Part shown: positions 14,588 to 16,751 of the stretch, one piece after another
Numbering within the stretch: the stretch's first letter is position 1
How the letters are laid out: the number at the start of each line of letters is the position of its first letter
Origin: Rhizobium sp.
GTDB lineage: Bacteria; Pseudomonadota; Alphaproteobacteria; Rhizobiales; Rhizobiaceae
Length of the DNA stretch: 16,751 nt
Assembly: GCA_003501385.1 (NCBI GenBank)
Contig: DNPN01000075.1
Location: 1-16,751, forward strand
Direction: 5' to 3'
Position numbers and translations under genes: made by a program
The notes under the pieces: generated by a model
Database searches by the model: none
What the model saw: the letters and a program-made list of their open reading frames with translations, nothing else
What the model was told of the DNA's origin: nothing

Positions 14588-15981
14588 CACAAGCCTCCTT
14601 TATGCGTTTGCAGAAACACTGTCGGCACTTTCTCCCGTTTTGCCCATAACGTCAGGACAGACAGTGAGACGATCAGCAGAAGACATTCGGATATCGGCAT
14701 GGCCAACCATATGCCTTTCTCACCCATTAGACACGCAAGTATGATGATAAGAGGTATTGTAAACAAATAGGGTTTTGCAATGCCAAGGATAGCCGCGCGT
14801 TTTGCATCGCCGATGGCTTGGAAATAGCTTCCGATCATTAACAGCGGACCGGAGAGGATGTGCATGCTCACCATCACCGGAACAATCCGTGCAAAACGAT
14901 CTGCCACTTCGGGGTCGTTGGAGAAGACGGCACCAATCGGCTTGACGTAGACGAGCAACATGGTTTCGATCGCAAGGCAGTAAAGCATGGAAACCATGAC
15001 ACCCAAACGAAAACACCTGTTTGCGCGCGGCAATAATCCTGCTCCCACGTTGTTTCCAACAATCGCCTGCATGGACTGACTGATGCCAAGCAGAGGTAAA
15101 AATGCGCAGGTGATAATACGGGTGATAATGCCGTATGCCGAGATGACAACGTCATAGGATTGAGCAGAGACCCACTGCAGCGCGGTCATAATGGCTGTAG
15201 AGACCAAGAGAAGACCGACAAAACCAAGGCTTTGGGGCAATCCAAGAGCGATCATCTCTTTCATGTTTTGAAACAGAACACCTCGCCAAGCGTCCGCAAA
15301 CCGCAAGTCAATCTGTCCAAAGATCCGAAACAGGATGACCACACCAAGGGCCAAGCCCTGCGCAATCACTGTTCCATAAGCCGATCCAGCGACCCCAAGT
15401 TCCAGAGACGCAATAAAGAAATAATTGAGCACCAGATTGGCGAGCGAAACGAAGAGACTGGCAAGCGCCATCAACCCCGCACGCCCCTCACACCGCAACG
15501 CATCACAGTTCACCGACAGCAGGATTTGGACAGGATAGAAAAATACAATGGTGGCGATATAGGTATAGGCCATAGGATTGAGGATTGGTGAACCATTGGT
15601 GAGAAGCAGCACCACAGCTTTGCCCACCGCCATGAAAGCAGCGATGACCAAGATTGCGAGCGCGAGCGCAAGAATGTTGCCCGCCCCAAATGTGATGCGC
15701 GCATTGGCAAGATCCTTGGCTCCGAGATGGCGCGCCAGCATGCTGGCCATCCCACTACCAATCAACGTTGCTCCTGCGATCAACAAAAGCGAAATCGGAA
15801 AGACGGTCGCAATTGCCCCAACCGCATCACTGCCAACGTAAATGCCAAGAAGGATGGCATCTGTAACGGTCATCAGACCGTTCATACCCATCACACAGAT
15901 GATGGGAAGCGAGGTTGCGGCAAAAAGTCTGCCAATGTTAGCGTCTAGATATGCATTCTGATTGGAAGTCGTTGATGACAT
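14587..15981 (-). CDS. MATE-family multidrug/metabolite efflux transporter
   Basis: This 464-residue inner-membrane protein has about 12 hydrophobic segments, the standard MATE length and topology. Recognisable elements include the first helix pair with VTDAILLGIYVGSDAVGAIATVFP, the cytoplasmic loop MLARHLGAKDLANA after helix 2, and the second-half counterpart QSMQAIVGNNVGAGLLPRANR. MATE proteins export cationic compounds or metabolites using Na+ or H+; the substrate cannot be read from sequence. The ATG at 15979-15981 has GGAGAG a few bases upstream and is preferred over the GTG at 15993. Its last codons (AAA GGA GGC TTG TGA) encode the ribosome site of the next gene, coupling it to the glyoxalase-related protein. 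Confidence 0.92.
   Translation of the reverse strand: MSSTTSNQNAYLDANIGRLFAATSLPIICVMGMNGLMTVTDAILLGIYVGSDAVGAIATVFPISLLLIAGATLIGSGMASMLARHLGAKDLANARITFGAGNILALALAILVIAAFMAVGKAVVLLLTNGSPILNPMAYTYIATIVFFYPVQILLSVNCDALRCEGRAGLMALASLFVSLANLVLNYFFIASLELGVAGSAYGTVIAQGLALGVVILFRIFGQIDLRFADAWRGVLFQNMKEMIALGLPQSLGFVGLLLVSTAIMTALQWVSAQSYDVVISAYGIITRIITCAFLPLLGISQSMQAIVGNNVGAGLLPRANRCFRLGVMVSMLYCLAIETMLLVYVKPIGAVFSNDPEVADRFARIVPVMVSMHILSGPLLMIGSYFQAIGDAKRAAILGIAKPYLFTIPLIIILACLMGEKGIWLAMPISECLLLIVSLSVLTLWAKREKVPTVFLQTHKGGL
14594..14599 (-). promoter_or_regulatory. Ribosome binding site inside the MATE 3' end
   Basis: AGGAGG on the minus strand lies within the final MATE codons, six bases before the ATG of the glyoxalase-related gene. 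It decides that start and supports coupled translation across the TGATG overlap. Confidence 0.8.
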
Positions 15982-16370
15982 CCAGCTCTCCACAAACGCA
16001 TTCCGAATTTAAGGAGAGTGCTCGCATTGCTCACCATACGAAATGCATCGAGGGCGAGATGTATCATTAAACCAGAATTTCACCGTGACATGGAGTCCGC
16101 GAGCAGCGGGCATCTGAGAACCCGCTGTTGCTATACCGATAACTCGCAAAACAGTCAATGCAGGTCGAGTGCAGCACCGACTGGAACGATACGGCATTCG
16201 CGGCGTCCAAATACTCTGACGCATGTGGTTCGATGACAGTGTATGAAAAAGACATCATCGCGCAGAAAGCAAATGTCTGCACGATGTTATAAAGCTGCTA
16301 GATTCTGGATGTTGCCTGTTCCGGAAAGCGATTTCCACTTTCCCCCAACAAAATCTAAAGCCTGTCGCGT
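15982..16370. other. Gene-free interval between the MATE gene and the IS630 transposase
   Basis: The interval is 389 bases. Frames of about 70 codons on both strands have no recognisable product and poor start contexts. It should contain the MATE promoter (minus strand), but I see no clear -35/-10 pair. The part from about 16318 (CCGGAAAGCGATTTCC and CTAAAGCCTGTCGCG) resembles repetitive intergenic sequence common in Rhizobiaceae, and part of it is probably the IS end. Confidence 0.6.
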
Positions 16371-16751
16371 TTAATCTGGTTCATATCCTGCAGCTTTGAA
16401 GTAGTTTCTGCATTCTGTGACGGAAAAGAGATCGCAGATTTCGCCGAGCGCGTCTGAGATAGCTTTGAAGGTTCTGGCGGCGTACTTTCTCAGAAGTGCC
16501 TTGAGTTTTGAGAAGGCCATCTCGATGGGATTAAGGTCCGGGCTATAGGGTGGCAGGAAGAGGAGCCATGCTCCCTTGGCGCGGACGAGTTCCTCAGCGC
16601 GCTTGCTCTTATGGAAGGCGACATTGTCAAGGATGACAACATCGCCCTTTTGCAGCGTCGGAGCCAATTGGGTCTCGATCCATTTCTCAAAAATGCGGCT
16701 GTTCATCGGCCTGTCAACGATCCAGGTCCAGGGGGCGACCATGCCATGGGA
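16356..16751 (-). mobile_element. Left part of an IS630-family insertion sequence (boundary approximate)
   Basis: The transposase frame reaches close to the element end, as is usual in this family. IS630 elements insert at TA; a TA at 16356-16357 next to AAGCCTGTCGCG is a candidate junction. The other terminal repeat lies outside the window, so the boundary is a guess. Confidence 0.5.
16371..16751 (-). CDS. IS630-family transposase, C-terminal part (5' end outside window)
   Basis: The frame is open to the right edge of the window (about 126 residues visible) and ends at TAA 16371-16373. It matches the DDE catalytic domain of IS630/Tc1-mariner transposases: VILDN supplies the second aspartate, and PPYSPDLNPIEMAFSKLK the glutamate, with 34 residues between D and E (DD34E). 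The C-terminus FKAAGYEPD is typical. The Met at 16742 is internal, not a start, since the frame continues upstream. Whether the element is intact cannot be judged. Confidence 0.9.
   Translation of the reverse strand, partial: SHGMVAPWTWIVDRPMNSRIFEKWIETQLAPTLQKGDVVILDNVAFHKSKRAEELVRAKGAWLLFLPPYSPDLNPIEMAFSKLKALLRKYAARTFKAISDALGEICDLFSVTECRNYFKAAGYEPD

Noticed and set aside
15160..15591. Plus-strand frame of 143 codons inside the MATE gene
   Set aside because: Highly polar, low-complexity product antisense to a clear transporter; a shadow frame.
16018..16236. Small plus-strand frame with AAGGAG just upstream
   Set aside because: Spacing to its GTG is only about two bases, and the product has no recognisable feature.
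16067..16282. Minus-strand frame of 71 codons upstream of the MATE gene
   Set aside because: No ribosome site or known motif; Cys-rich composition typical of chance frames. A gene remnant cannot be excluded.

Overview
The window looks like chromosomal DNA of an alphaproteobacterium of the Rhizobiaceae (Agrobacterium/Rhizobium/Allorhizobium group). Three things suggest this: a folP-folB-folK cluster of rhizobial type, a very large coiled-coil protein matching the GROWTH POLE RING (GPR) protein described in Agrobacterium, and CtrA-like (TTAACCAT) and CcrM-like (GANTC) sites in intergenic DNA. The genus is inferred from remembered family features, not from a search.

Layout. 1-1559 (+): the 3' end of a YcjX-type P-loop ATPase gene, overlapping by ATGA a YcjF/TIGR01620 (DUF697) membrane protein gene. 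1711-2262 (+): a small secreted protein of unknown function, ending at a strong terminator. 2317-4117 (-): folate genes folP, folB and folK, transcribed towards that terminator. 4313-4933 (+): a secreted DUF922 protein with an HExxH motif, divergent from folP. 4934-5255: no protein gene, but a terminator and a possible small RNA. 5256-5576 (-): an adrenodoxin-type [2Fe-2S] ferredoxin. 5665-5714: a perfect 21-bp inverted repeat. 5825-6193 (-): a stand-alone Hpt phosphotransfer protein with its own terminator. 6194-6680: a divergent regulatory region rich in TTAA. 6681-14048 (+): a 2455-residue GPR-like protein filling 44% of the window, followed by a 15-bp-stem terminator. 14156-15981 (-): a MATE efflux gene translationally coupled to a gene for a small glyoxalase-related protein. 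15982-16370: no convincing gene. 16371-16751 (-): the C-terminal part of an IS630-family transposase running off the right edge.

How the genes work together. FolP, FolB and FolK are three steps of folate synthesis in one probable operon. The YcjX/YcjF pair is a conserved envelope/stress-associated unit of unknown mechanism. The GPR-like protein is the most notable content: two N-terminal membrane segments, about 2000 residues of helix with 11-residue (hendecad) periodicity, a Pro/Ala linker and a conserved C-terminal domain. Its centre holds 16 consecutive 44-residue (132-bp) units without any indel. The Hpt gene shares its upstream region, so co-regulation or a functional link with polar growth is possible but unproven. 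The right end (MATE, glyoxalase-related, IS630) looks like accessory DNA.
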